64,000 nt of DNA. Source: Pseudomonas sp. MH9.2. GTDB taxonomy: Bacteria; Pseudomonadota; Gammaproteobacteria; Pseudomonadales; Pseudomonadaceae. The notes beneath the pieces are model-generated. The model ran no database searches. It saw only the letters and a list, made by a program, of their open reading frames with translations, and was not told the origin of the DNA. Shown one piece after another: positions 37,534 to 47,898 of the stretch. The stretch covers positions 5,236,501-5,300,500 of the forward strand of contig NZ_CP133784.1 of the NCBI RefSeq assembly GCF_034353875.1. Reading direction: 5' to 3'. Both the position numbers and the translations under genes were made by a program. Positions within the stretch are counted from its first letter, which is position 1; every line of letters starts with the position of its first letter.

Positions 37534-40500
37534 TCATTTGGTTACTGAGGTTTCGGAAACTTCCGATGGATGCCTGATCTCTACCTGATGATCGCGGCCA
37601 TCGTCGATCAGCGGAATGTCCTCGCCGCTGTGCAGCGTGCCGTCTAGACTGAATTGCGACAGGCCCTCGCCGACGGCGGTTTGTCGCACCCTGATATGGT
37701 AAATGGTTTCACCAAACCGGTAATGCAACGTGAAGCTAGGCCAGTGCGCCGGGAGCACCGGCCGTATGCGGAGTCGCTCGCCTTCACGCTGCAGGCCCAG
37801 CAGGGACTCCACCATCAGCCGGTACATCCAGCCTGCTGAGCCGGTATACCAGCTCCAGCCGCCGCGTCCGGCATGCGGAAACACCCCGTACACATCAGCG
37901 GCCACCACATACGGCTCGACTTTGTAAACCTCTATCGCCTCAGCGCTGCAGCCATGGTTAACCGGATTAATCATGCGCAGCAGCTCCCACGTTCGTGCAC
38001 TGTCGCCCAGTGCGGCGAAGGCCATGGTTGCCCACACGGCTGCATGGGTGTACTGGCCACCGTTCTCTCGCACGCCGGGCACGTAGCCCTTGATGTAGCC
38101 GGGGTCGAGCGCCGAGCGGTCGAAGGGTGGATCGAGCAACTGGATCAACCCGACATCGCGGCGCACCAGATGGCGATCAAGCTCGTCCATAGCCTGGCGC
38201 CTTCGTCCGTCTGGTGCGGCGCCGGAGAGTACCGCCCAGCTCTGTGAGATTGAGTCGATCCGACATTCGTCGTTGCTTGCCGAACCTAGCGGTGTGCCGT
38301 CGTCGAAATACGCCCGGCGGTACCATGCGCCATCCCAACCATGCACTTCTAAGCTGTCCTGCAGCGTGCCCGCCTGCTCCTCGCAGCGCCGGGCGAACGG
38401 CTCGTCACCATAGCCGCGTGCGGTCTTGGCAAAGTGCTGCAATACCTCGTACAGGAAGAAGCCCAACCACACGCTTTCGCCACGCCCCTGCTCGCCGACC
38501 CTGTTCATGCCATCGTTCCAGTCGCCGGCACCGATCAGTGGCAGGCCATGGACGCCGCGCCCCATGCTGTGCTCGATGGCCCGCACGCAGTGCCGATACA
38601 GCGTTTCGTCCAGCGGCGCGCACGTAGGCAGGTCATAGTAGGACTCTTCGCCTGCGTCCAGCGGGCGGCCTTCGATATAGCCCACCGGTTCGTCGAGCAC
38701 GCTGTGATCCGCAGTGACCCGCACATAGTGGCTGGTTGCCAGGGCCAGCCACAGGTAATCGTCAGAGCACAGTGTACGCACGCCTCGCCCCAGCGGCGGA
38801 TGCCACCAGTGCTGCACATCGCCTTCGGGGAACTGGCGTGAGGCGCAGAGCAGCAGATGCTGGCGTGCGGCGTGCGGGGCGGCGTGGAGCATGGCCATGA
38901 CGTCCTGCAACTGATCACGGAAGCCGAACGCCCCGCCTGACTGGTAATAACCGCTGCGAGCCCAGAAGCGGCAGACAATGACCTGATACATCAACCAGCC
39001 GTTGACCAGTACATCGATCGACGGATCGGGCGTTTCCACCTGCACCCGGCCCAGCGTCTCACGCCAGTGGGCCTGCACGGCGTCGAGTGCCTCGACCGCC
39101 CCCATGCTGCCACGGTAGCGCAGGCGCAAGGCGCTCGCCGTCGAGGCATCGCGCTCTGCGCCCAGACGGAACACCAGTTCGTGGCTGCCACCAGCGCCCA
39201 GTTCGAGGCCGACCTGGATCGCTCCGCACGGGTCAAGACCACCTCCGGTGCGGCCAGACAGTCGCGCCTGTGTCATCGCTGCTGGTGCCCCGAGGTTGCC
39301 GTTGCGGCCGAGAAACTCGCTGCGATCGGCGGTGACACTTAGACTTGGCGAGTCGACATCGAAGAATGCCACCCGGCCTGGAAACTCGATCGAATAGGTG
39401 TTGTGCGCCAGTAGGGCGCCGCTGAGCGGGTCGAACTCGGTGACCACGTGCATCGCCGACTTCTCGCGCAAATCGCCCAGCACCCATTCGACATAACCCG
39501 TTGCGGACAGGCGGCGCAGGCGCCCTGAGTCATTGCGTATCCTAAGCCGGTAAAACTTGATCGGCGCATCCAGCGCCACGTAGACCCACAGCTCGGTGTG
39601 GATGCTGTCTTCGTTGTGCTCGAAAACACTGTAACCAAAGCCGTGGCGGGTCATGTACGCGCCATGGCCGCGCCGCGGTAGCAGCGTAGGCGACCAGTAG
39701 TGCCCGGTCACCTCGTCGCGCAGGTACAACGCCTCGCCGCAGGCATCGCCGACAGGATCGTTCTGCCAGGGCGTCAGCCGGAACTCATGGGCGTTCTCGC
39801 TCCACGTATAGGCGCTGCCGCTCTCGGAAATGACCGTGCCGAACCCTGGGTTGGCCAGCACGTTGACCCAGGGCGCCGGTGTCGCCTCTCCCGGCATGAG
39901 AGTTATCGAATATTCGCGGCCGTCTGCCGTAAAGCCGCCGTACGGATTACACAAGATCAGCTCTCCCTGCTTGGGGGCGGGCTGCGGTGGGGTCGTTTCG
40001 AACAGGCGCGGGAGGTTCTGTTCGAACTGCGGCAGCGGCGGATCCACGCGACGCCGGTGCACCTGCTCGGCCAGGCTGCCATGGTCGTCGCTGAGGATGA
40101 TGCGGGCGACCGACTGCATCAGAGTCCGATCCTCGTTCGAGAGCTGCTGAGCCAAGCGCACGAAGACTCTGCCCGGCCGGTCGATCAGGCTGGCATCAAT
40201 ACCCGAGGCAATCAGGCCCATGATCAGATCATGCAGGTGTTGCCGGTAGCCGGCACGATCCTCGTTCCATATCACCAGATCCACCGCCAAGCCCTTCATC
40301 CGCCAGTAGGTATGCGCTTGCACCGATTGGCGGACCAGCTCGATATTCTCTGCCGCATGGATCTGCAGCAGCACGATCGGTAGGTCACCGGAGACACCAT
40401 GCCCCCACAAGCCGGACTGGTTCCGCTGATTGGCGGCCAGCACGCCGGCCTCTGCCCGATAGGCGGCATTCGCGTAGATGACCGAGGTGGCCAGGTGTTC

Positions 40501-43500
40501 ATACAGCTGCGCATCGACCTGCGAGATATTGAACTGGCGGCGTAACACCTGACTATGGGTCCACGCCAGGTCGAACACGCGGTCGGCCAGATGGCGGTCG
40601 CGATATTTGTCGATCAGTTGCAGGCAGCCTTCGCGACTGTCGCTGACGCCGGTCACCAGATCGATCGTCGCCGACTGGTCGGGATCGAGGGTGATACGGC
40701 AGCGGATCGCCACGATCGGATCGAGCACCGCCCCGGCGCTGTTGGAGAGCAGACCCTGATCGTCGGGCGTGGCGTCCATCGCCGCTGGCTGGACGATACT
40801 GCGGCCGCGACCGATGAAGCGCCGGCGGTCCGTTTCGTAAGAGATCGAGTCGATATCGACCTGGTGCACCGCCAGCAGATGACACATCCAGGGCGCTACT
40901 TCCTCGCTGGAGCGCGACCGGCGCGTGCAAAGGATCGCCTGCAGCGGCTGCAGCAGCTCGGTCTGCACGAACAAATTGCTGAAGGCCGGATGTATCGCAT
41001 CGCTGATCGCGGGAGCCAGCACCACCTCGGCGTAGCTGGTGAGCTCGATTGTGCGTCGCACCCGTGCACGGTTAGTAACATGGATGCGCCGCAGCTCGAT
41101 GTCGTCCTCCGGCGATACCACGATCTCGGTATGAGTATCGAAGTCACGTTCGCGTATGCGGAACTCAGCGCGCGCCTCTGAGAAGATCGCCTCGTAACTT
41201 TCCAGGCGCCTCAGTGTTGGCTGATGGGCACTGGACCAGAAGGTGCCACTGGCGACATCACGCAGATAGCAGAACATGCCCCAGTTGTCGCAGGTGATGT
41301 CCTCGTGCCAACGGGTCACCGCCAGTTCACGGCAACGACTGTAGCCACCACCGGCACTGCTCACCATCACATGATAGCGGCCGTTGGACAGCAGTTTCAC
41401 AGCGGGCCGGCGACGGTCGGGGTCAGTGAAGATGCGCAGCTGGGCTGTCGCCAGCTGTGCCCCCACATCGGGGGTGGTAAGGCCGGAAGCATGCAGGTAC
41501 TCGGCTGCCGTTTTCGGTATCCGCTCCTGCAACAGCAAGGCGTTGGCCCGGAACTGCGGTTCGGACTCGAAACGTCGCTGCATCGGCCGGTCCAGCAGTA
41601 CGCTGGCAAGTGCCAGCAGGCTCATGCCCTGGTGATGCGCCATGAAAGAGCGGACCACCACCGAGTCATGTCCGCGCGGCAAGCGTGCCGCGGTGTAGTC
41701 GATGGCCTCGTGCAGGCCGTAGCGTCCAGCCAAGCCTTGGGTGGCGAGCCGCTGTAGATTCCGGCAGGCAGCCTGCGGAGCCACCATCAACGCTAGCGCC
41801 GAGGCATATGGCGCCACCACCATGTCCTCGCCTAGCCCTCGCTGGAGCCCGAGTCCCGGTACCCCGAAGGCGCGGTACTGGTAATTGAAGTTGATGTCCC
41901 GCGTGTTGTAGGCCGATTCGGATACGCCCCACGGCAGCCCCAGCTGGCGGCCGTATTCGATCTGCCGGGCCACCGCCGCGCGGCAGGTCTGGTCTAGTAG
42001 GGTACCCTCGGGGCTCGGCATCACCAGCAGCGGCATCAGGTACTCGAACATCGACCCAGACCAGGACAGCAATACCGGCACGCCGCCGTTGCTGGTGAGT
42101 AGTCGGCCGAGTGTGAACCAGCTTTGCTGTGGCGACTGGCCCAGGGCGATGGTCACGAAGTTGGTGAGGCGCGCCTCCGAGGCCAGCAGGTCGTAGTAAC
42201 CCGCATCCCGCAGATGCTCGTCGACGTTGAAGCCGATCGCGAACAGGTTACAGCGTGTGTCGTACAGAAAGCTGAAATCCATCGTCGCCAGGTCCTCGGC
42301 CAGCTTCGCCAGCCGTGTGGCGGTGGCGATGCGCTGGCTGGCATCACGCTGCACTTCGGCGACCTGCCCACGCAGGGCCTGGGGCCACAGATCGGCATTG
42401 AGCTGCGCCAAGTGGCGCCAGGTCGGCAGCGGCGTAACAGCATCACCTCCCGCGCCATTCATGGTCGATGGGAGCATGAAACGATACAGCTCGGCCTGCT
42501 GGTCGCCGCATTGGGTGATCAGCGCCGCCAGCCAGAAGGCGACGTCGCTCTCCGGTGTGGCATTGAGCACGGCGGCCAGCGCCACGGCACGATCGAGTAA
42601 CCCGTGCATGCAGTCCGCTGCGTCTGGCAGCGATTGCGGCACAGTGGCCAGCGCCGCGCGCAGATCGGCCTGCAACGCGTGCATCTCGCGGCTGTCGAGC
42701 GCAGCGGCCGGGAGTGTGTCGCGCAGTACATGAAGGGTATCGCTCAGGCCTGTCAACTGGCGCGCGTCGAATAGCGGATCGTCGGCCAATGCAAGCAGGC
42801 CAGGGCGCAGGGTCAGAAGCAACCCGGCTAGATTGCCGCTGTCCACCGTCGAGACATAGCGCGGGTGCAGGGGTTGCAACGACAGGGTGTCGTACCAGTT
42901 GTAGAAATGGTTGCGATGCCGTTCCAGTCGGCTCATGACCGCGAACGACTGGTCTAGGCGCTCCAGTAGTCGCCCGGCACTCAGATAGCCGAAGTCATAA
43001 GCGGCCAGATGCGCCAGCAGGGACATGCCCATGTTGGTTGGCGAGGTTCGGTGGGCGATGACGGCGGTGGACTCTTCTTGGATATTATCCGGAGGAAGCC
43101 AGTTGCCTTGCTGGCTGACGTGGCTGTCGAAGAAAGCCCAGGTCCGACGCGACAAGTTCCGCAGAAAGCGCAGTTCGACGTTCGTCGGGGTGAATGCCGC
43201 GCGGGTGGCCGGCTTACTCAGCCACCAAGCGATGGCCGGCGATGCCATCCAAAGCAACACCAGCGGAGCGGCGAGCGCTAATGCGCCGGGGCTAGGGAGC
43301 AACGCCAGGATCACTAGCCCACTCAGCAGCGGACTTGCCCACATCAGCCGGTAGAGTTCCGGCAGGTCGTGGGCACTGGTGCGCTCTACTTCGCAAGAGG
43401 GGTTCCACTGCAGCAATCGGCGATGGCTGACCAGTATCCGCCACAGCGTGCTGGCGATTGCATCCAGGCTGCTCAGCGCCTCGCACGGCAGCCAGGCAAG

Positions 43501-46212
43501 AGTCAGTGCCGTGCGCAGGACATCCTGGCCGGCTGCGCGCAGCACCACCGCCAGGTGCTGGTCGAGTGGCACGTCGTGGGGCTTCTGGAACATCGCCTGT
43601 ATCGGCGGAAGCAGCGATGGGATCAGTAGCAGGGCGAGGATCGTCAGGGTCCAGCCTGCCGGCTGCGCCAGGCCGAACCAGCCTGCCAGCAGCATCGCCA
43701 GCAGTGCCGCGGGCTCCAGGCTGCGGCGCAGGTTGTCGAATATCTTCCAGCGCGCTAGCGCGCACAGGCGATTGGCTTCGAAGCCGGCGCACTGGGTTGG
43801 CACCTGCGGCAGAATCCAGGGCAATAGCTGCCAGTCGCCGCGAATCCAGCGATGTCGGCGCTGGCTGTCAGCGCTGTAGCTCGAGGGGTACTCCTCGAAC
43901 AACTGCACATCGCTGAGCAGGCTCGTGCGGGCGTAGCAGCCTTCGATCAGGTCATGGCTGAGAATGCGGTTGTCGGGGAAGCAACCGGCGACGGCCTGCT
44001 CGAACGCATCCACCGCATAGATGCCCTTGCCGATAAACGAGCCTTGCTGGAACAGATCCTGATAGACGTCCGAGACGGCGCGCGTATAGGGATCGATCCC
44101 TGCCTCGCTACCGAACAGGCAGGTATAGGCGGATCGTGCCGTGCTGGGCAGGCTGATGCCGACCCGTGGTTGCAGGATCGCGTAGCCGGCGCTGATGCGA
44201 CGCTGCTGCGGATCGTAGACGGCACAGTTGAGTGGATGCTCCATGGCGCCAATGAACTGTCGTGCCGTATCCCGCGGCAGCTGGGTATCGGTGTCGAGGG
44301 TGATGACGTAACGCACCTGCTGCAGCCCTGCGAGGTTGCCGACAATCAGCGCAAAGCGCTCCTGCCCGGTGCCGCGCAGCAGTGCATTGAGTTCGGCAAG
44401 CTTGCCCCGCTTGCGCTCGTGGCCCATCCACACCTGCTCAGCCGAATTCCAGTATCGCGCGCGATGGAACAGGAAAAAGTGATTGCTGTCGGGATATTTT
44501 CGGTTCAACGCATCGATGCGCTCACGAGCCAGCGCCAACAAGGCTGCGTCCTGCTCCAGAACTTCGGTCGAGGCATCCATGAAGTCGGTAAGCAGCGCGA
44601 AATGCAAGTGCTCGTCGCGGTTGGCCAGGAAGCGCACCTCCAGCCCCTCGGTCAGCTCCTCGATGTCCTTCGCACGGGCTATGAGCGTCGGAACTACCAC
44701 CAGCGTGCGCGCCTTGGCGGGGATGCCCGCGCTAAAGTCCAGGCGCGGCAGCATGCTCGGCGGCACAGAGAGGGTCACCAGCCAGTTCACCAGAGCCAGC
44801 GCCAAGCGGCTGGTAGTCAGCAGCGCGGGAATTGTGAGCAATACCAACAGTAGCCCATGCCAGCCGTTGGCCTGCGCCGCGGCGAAGAACGGTACAGCGA
44901 ACAGGAACATCAGCACCGTGTTCAAACCGAGGTAAAAGGATAGCGGCGAGCGGCCCAGCAGCCGTTGGTATCGTTCACCCAAGGTGCAGTGTGCGCCGAG
45001 GTGTTGCTCCAACGCAGGCAGTCCCTTGCCGATCAAGTAGAAACCCACGTGACTGGTAACAGCTCCGACGTGATCAGCCCCGGCGTTGGCCTGTGCCAAC
45101 TTGATCGCTGCCCGCGCCACGTTTTTCTCGGAGTGCGTACTATTTCTCGCAAGGCGCTCAACGACATGGCGGTAATTGTCACGCGTCGCGAAGTCCATGC
45201 TGACATAGACCCCCGATGGATCTTCGCGCAGCACTTGCTCGACGATACTCAAGCTCTCGACGAATTCGCGCCAGTCTGTCGTCGACAGCAGGCGCAGGCT
45301 ACCGATGCTATTGCCGATGGAAACCTGGTCGGCCGCCTGTTGCTGCGCATCCATTTGCACCATGTGCTCGATGGTTTGTCCTGCCTCAGCCAGGTTTTGC
45401 TCGACCCAGGTCAACGGCAGTGCCAGTGCCGAACTCTGTCCCTGTAGTCGCCGCACCAGCTCGGCGACGAATGAACTGGTCATCGGCGGCTTCGAGCGTG
45501 CCATATCGGCCACACTGAGCACGACATTCTTCGGGTCGCACTCGACAGTTTCGGTCATCCGGTCGGCCCAGTCGTCGGCCAGACAACGATCATTCCATTT
45601 CGCCATGACCCGCGAAGCAACGCGGCGCAGATTCTCGATCAACGCCAGCCGCAGCATGATGGGGATCGCCCACAATTCGCCGAGTGTGAGCGGCGTTACT
45701 GCCTGATAGGCCGCAACAAAACGGTCCAGGATCTCGCTGTCAACCCGGCCATCGCCGTGTGAAATAATCTCCAGCGCGGTGTCGTAGATCCTCGGCAGCC
45801 CGGTCGATGGGCCATTCGCCAGCCGCGGCAATTCACGGCTGTAGCCCTTGGGTAGGTGCCTTTGCGCGATTCGAATTTGTTCCTCGATCAGATAGAAGTT
45901 GTCGAGCAACCATTCTGCGGCGGGCATGACGCGTCGACTGGACAACGTCGCTGTGGTCAGGGTTTCACAGCTGCTGACCAGCAGGGCTTCGTTATCGCTC
46001 AGTCGCGCCAGTAGCGGGTCCGCCGCCGAGCGCGGACTCAAGATGTGTTCGCGAGCCAGTTGAGTGCCATGGTTTGCCATCTGCTCGGTGCTGAACAACT
46101 CGGCGCGCAAGGCAGGCTCGTACTCGAACTTGCGAGTCGAGTCTCGCCACAGACGAAACCCTGTTTCAAGTCGACGCAACCGAAAAAAGGAGAGAATCCG
46201 CTGAGTATTCAT
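37534..46212 (-). CDS. ndvB: cyclic beta-1,2-glucan synthase (NdvB/Cgs type)
   Basis: A 2892-aa inner-membrane enzyme making cyclic osmoregulated periplasmic beta-1,2-glucan from UDP-glucose. Glucosyltransferase (GT84) part about 500-800 with DTDTQLPRD near 637 and the QRRHRWIRGDW (Q..RW) motif near 785. Hydrophobic membrane segments lie at about 410-490 and 815-990. Repeated glycosyltransferase-36-type beta domains occupy the second half, and a C-terminal GH94 phosphorylase-like module with GDWNDGMNRVG near 2563 controls ring size. Length fits the family. I start at 46212 (NTQRILSFF), as AGGGGA precedes it; ATG 46251 adds 13 residues. Cyclic glucans serve osmoadaptation, host interaction and biofilm resistance. 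Confidence 0.93.
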   Translation of the reverse strand: MNTQRILSFFRLRRLETGFRLWRDSTRKFEYEPALRAELFSTEQMANHGTQLAREHILSPRSAADPLLARLSDNEALLVSSCETLTTATLSSRRVMPAAEWLLDNFYLIEEQIRIAQRHLPKGYSRELPRLANGPSTGLPRIYDTALEIISHGDGRVDSEILDRFVAAYQAVTPLTLGELWAIPIMLRLALIENLRRVASRVMAKWNDRCLADDWADRMTETVECDPKNVVLSVADMARSKPPMTSSFVAELVRRLQGQSSALALPLTWVEQNLAEAGQTIEHMVQMDAQQQAADQVSIGNSIGSLRLLSTTDWREFVESLSIVEQVLREDPSGVYVSMDFATRDNYRHVVERLARNSTHSEKNVARAAIKLAQANAGADHVGAVTSHVGFYLIGKGLPALEQHLGAHCTLGERYQRLLGRSPLSFYLGLNTVLMFLFAVPFFAAAQANGWHGLLLVLLTIPALLTTSRLALALVNWLVTLSVPPSMLPRLDFSAGIPAKARTLVVVPTLIARAKDIEELTEGLEVRFLANRDEHLHFALLTDFMDASTEVLEQDAALLALARERIDALNRKYPDSNHFFLFHRARYWNSAEQVWMGHERKRGKLAELNALLRGTGQERFALIVGNLAGLQQVRYVITLDTDTQLPRDTARQFIGAMEHPLNCAVYDPQQRRISAGYAILQPRVGISLPSTARSAYTCLFGSEAGIDPYTRAVSDVYQDLFQQGSFIGKGIYAVDAFEQAVAGCFPDNRILSHDLIEGCYARTSLLSDVQLFEEYPSSYSADSQRRHRWIRGDWQLLPWILPQVPTQCAGFEANRLCALARWKIFDNLRRSLEPAALLAMLLAGWFGLAQPAGWTLTILALLLIPSLLPPIQAMFQKPHDVPLDQHLAVVLRAAGQDVLRTALTLAWLPCEALSSLDAIASTLWRILVSHRRLLQWNPSCEVERTSAHDLPELYRLMWASPLLSGLVILALLPSPGALALAAPLVLLWMASPAIAWWLSKPATRAAFTPTNVELRFLRNLSRRTWAFFDSHVSQQGNWLPPDNIQEESTAVIAHRTSPTNMGMSLLAHLAAYDFGYLSAGRLLERLDQSFAVMSRLERHRNHFYNWYDTLSLQPLHPRYVSTVDSGNLAGLLLTLRPGLLALADDPLFDARQLTGLSDTLHVLRDTLPAAALDSREMHALQADLRAALATVPQSLPDAADCMHGLLDRAVALAAVLNATPESDVAFWLAALITQCGDQQAELYRFMLPSTMNGAGGDAVTPLPTWRHLAQLNADLWPQALRGQVAEVQRDASQRIATATRLAKLAEDLATMDFSFLYDTRCNLFAIGFNVDEHLRDAGYYDLLASEARLTNFVTIALGQSPQQSWFTLGRLLTSNGGVPVLLSWSGSMFEYLMPLLVMPSPEGTLLDQTCRAAVARQIEYGRQLGLPWGVSESAYNTRDINFNYQYRAFGVPGLGLQRGLGEDMVVAPYASALALMVAPQAACRNLQRLATQGLAGRYGLHEAIDYTAARLPRGHDSVVVRSFMAHHQGMSLLALASVLLDRPMQRRFESEPQFRANALLLQERIPKTAAEYLHASGLTTPDVGAQLATAQLRIFTDPDRRRPAVKLLSNGRYHVMVSSAGGGYSRCRELAVTRWHEDITCDNWGMFCYLRDVASGTFWSSAHQPTLRRLESYEAIFSEARAEFRIRERDFDTHTEIVVSPEDDIELRRIHVTNRARVRRTIELTSYAEVVLAPAISDAIHPAFSNLFVQTELLQPLQAILCTRRSRSSEEVAPWMCHLLAVHQVDIDSISYETDRRRFIGRGRSIVQPAAMDATPDDQGLLSNSAGAVLDPIVAIRCRITLDPDQSATIDLVTGVSDSREGCLQLIDKYRDRHLADRVFDLAWTHSQVLRRQFNISQVDAQLYEHLATSVIYANAAYRAEAGVLAANQRNQSGLWGHGVSGDLPIVLLQIHAAENIELVRQSVQAHTYWRMKGLAVDLVIWNEDRAGYRQHLHDLIMGLIASGIDASLIDRPGRVFVRLAQQLSNEDRTLMQSVARIILSDDHGSLAEQVHRRRVDPPLPQFEQNLPRLFETTPPQPAPKQGELILCNPYGGFTADGREYSITLMPGEATPAPWVNVLANPGFGTVISESGSAYTWSENAHEFRLTPWQNDPVGDACGEALYLRDEVTGHYWSPTLLPRRGHGAYMTRHGFGYSVFEHNEDSIHTELWVYVALDAPIKFYRLRIRNDSGRLRRLSATGYVEWVLGDLREKSAMHVVTEFDPLSGALLAHNTYSIEFPGRVAFFDVDSPSLSVTADRSEFLGRNGNLGAPAAMTQARLSGRTGGGLDPCGAIQVGLELGAGGSHELVFRLGAERDASTASALRLRYRGSMGAVEALDAVQAHWRETLGRVQVETPDPSIDVLVNGWLMYQVIVCRFWARSGYYQSGGAFGFRDQLQDVMAMLHAAPHAARQHLLLCASRQFPEGDVQHWWHPPLGRGVRTLCSDDYLWLALATSHYVRVTADHSVLDEPVGYIEGRPLDAGEESYYDLPTCAPLDETLYRHCVRAIEHSMGRGVHGLPLIGAGDWNDGMNRVGEQGRGESVWLGFFLYEVLQHFAKTARGYGDEPFARRCEEQAGTLQDSLEVHGWDGAWYRRAYFDDGTPLGSASNDECRIDSISQSWAVLSGAAPDGRRRQAMDELDRHLVRRDVGLIQLLDPPFDRSALDPGYIKGYVPGVRENGGQYTHAAVWATMAFAALGDSARTWELLRMINPVNHGCSAEAIEVYKVEPYVVAADVYGVFPHAGRGGWSWYTGSAGWMYRLMVESLLGLQREGERLRIRPVLPAHWPSFTLHYRFGETIYHIRVRQTAVGEGLSQFSLDGTLHSGEDIPLIDDGRDHQVEIRHPSEVSETSVTK

Positions 46213-46368
46213 TGATCCCCTGACCTCAGGCTGAGCCGTCAAAGAGATCATTCAGCCTAGGGGCTGTTGACGTTTCGCGCTAGGGAGGCTGAGAAAGAAG
46301 AGCAAAACCGCAGAATTAAGGTTCCTACGCCGACAACCCTGCGAGTTTGCAATGTCCCGATTGATGTG

Positions 46369-46545
46369 ATGCTCAGTAACGAGCTTTGGTCGACGCTGGA
46401 AAAAATTCTGCTTCAACAAGCCATTTACCATAAGCCTGATCTGCGAGTGACGGTTGAGGGGATGCTCTACCGAATGCGCGTGGGCTGTCCCTCGCGAGCC
46501 TTGCTAAGAACCTTTGGAGACTGGAACTCAGTCTACAAGAATCGC
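46369..46545 (+). pseudogene. N-terminal remnant of an IS5-type transposase (DUF4096)
   Basis: The frame MLSNELWSTLEKILLQQ..., with VTVEGMLYRMRVGCP and FGDWNSVYK, matches the N-terminal DUF4096 domain of IS5-type transposases. The sequence leaves the family after VYK, and the conserved PWRDLP block has changed to PSRALL. Remaining residues to 46683 are not recognised. Confidence 0.7.
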
Positions 46546-46928
46546 TCGCTATTGACCGACTCCTGCCTGTCACGGAAGGCAGGTGGTGACCCGAACCGGC
46601 CGCTCACGACAGGCAACCAACGGCCAAAAGCAGCCTCTGACGACGATTCCGTGATGAGCTTTATGTCTAGATATGTGGAATGACAATCATGGGATCACCG
46701 TTGGTTTCATTGGCGCATCCGAATATCCGCTGGCACTGGCCACGGCTATACTTAATGGGTGGACTCACTCACATTCTGCGGGTCGTAGTGTTCATGGTGT
46801 TTCTGGTCCATCGGAGCCTGTAACTCCCACATTTTAGGGTGAGCCGGAGAACTTCCAGTAGATACGGATCCTGTCTGGTGCAGACACTGACCGTTGGTAA
46901 CATCCGGTCTGCCGCATCGGAGTACAAA

Positions 46929-47371
46929 ATGACTCAGTCAGTGGAGTTCTTCCTATCGATCGTCATCGCGAAAATCATCAAGGCGGGCTTTGCGTTTGGT
47001 GGCAGCTATCGCCAAGGCGAATTATTTAAGGGCTCGAAAGTAAAGGGTTATTACAACGCCAGAACCGGGTCATGGGAGCTGCAGGCAGGTGTCCGGTCGT
47101 ATGACTATGCAACTTTCCTGATGATCGAAAAAGCCGTGAATTGTTTACGCGAAACCAAGGGCTGGGAAATCGGTATAGGACCAACCGTTGTTGTGGTTGA
47201 CGAAGGGGCGCTAAGAATCTGTCCCGCTCGACGCTGAAGGACGATACCTGCGCGTTCACATTCGTCCAACAAGGATTAATGGCCGGGGTCAGCATCGAAG
47301 GAACGAAGATTTCCCTGATAAAACACGGAAAACCGGCCGTTTGGGTTGCGTGCCTTGAATTGAACGTTTAG
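46929..47371 (+). pseudogene. SYLF (YSC84) domain gene with a frameshift
   Basis: Frame 1 from ATG 46929 gives a lipid-binding SYLF/YSC84 domain: IIKAGFAFGGSYRQGELF, GYYNARTGSWELQAG, WEIGIGPTVVVVDEG. It then hits an early stop at 47235. The next frame continues without a gap of homology: AKNLSRSTLKDD, CAFTFVQQGLMAGVSIEG, TKIS, to a TAG at 47369. One base is missing near 47205-47212 (GGGGCGCTA). Either a dead gene, a recoding site, or an assembly error. The start may also be truncated, since usual members are longer with a lipoprotein signal. Confidence 0.8.
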
Positions 47372-47432
47372 ATATGAAATTAAAAACAAGCTAGGGTTAC
47401 AGAGTCTAACAATCTACATCAGAGGTTTTGCC

Positions 47433-47771
47433 ATGAGTACCCTGACGATCGAAGGCTGGTGCAAAATTAGCGACGACCAAAAGTCCACCCCGGTGGGGGA
47501 CGTCCATTTTAACATCGAAGGCCCTGTCCATTTGCGTCTGGAGCAGGCCGAAGAACGCCTGCAGAATGGCCATGAGTCAGAAGTCATGGTCGATGTCGAT
47601 ATGAAGTCAATGGACTTGATCATGCCTGAGGGATACGGCCCCCTATCCGATTGCCAATTACGCGTCTATTTGAGCGACGACCAACGCGGCCAGTTCCATT
47701 TGGTCGGGCATCGGACCAGTGATGGCAGCTTGATCTACACCAATGTGGTTTTGATTGCTCAGTTAAGTTAG
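47433..47771 (+). CDS. hypothetical protein
   Basis: A 112-aa acidic, beta-rich protein (MSTLTIEGWCKISDD..., GDVHFNIEGPVHLRLEQ, LRVYLSDDQRGQFHLVG). No family recognised. Good ATG, isolated gene between the SYLF remnant and the histidine kinase. Possibly a small cytoplasmic stress protein, but there is no direct evidence. Confidence 0.6.
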   Translation: MSTLTIEGWCKISDDQKSTPVGDVHFNIEGPVHLRLEQAEERLQNGHESEVMVDVDMKSMDLIMPEGYGPLSDCQLRVYLSDDQRGQFHLVGHRTSDGSLIYTNVVLIAQLS

Positions 47772-47898
47772 CCGCCACTCAGTCCAGGCGCACGGACACC
47801 GCCCGTACACGGAAAAGTGCTCAGGGAATGGTCAATTCCTAGTGTGGTGACTATAGTTACTTCCAGTAATTCAGCCCCTTCTTTGTGAGCAGGAAAAA

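Noticed and set aside
43852..44853. 333-codon plus-strand frame and many others in 37.6-45.7 kb
   Set aside because: Shadows of the glucan synthase gene; no family features or start sites.
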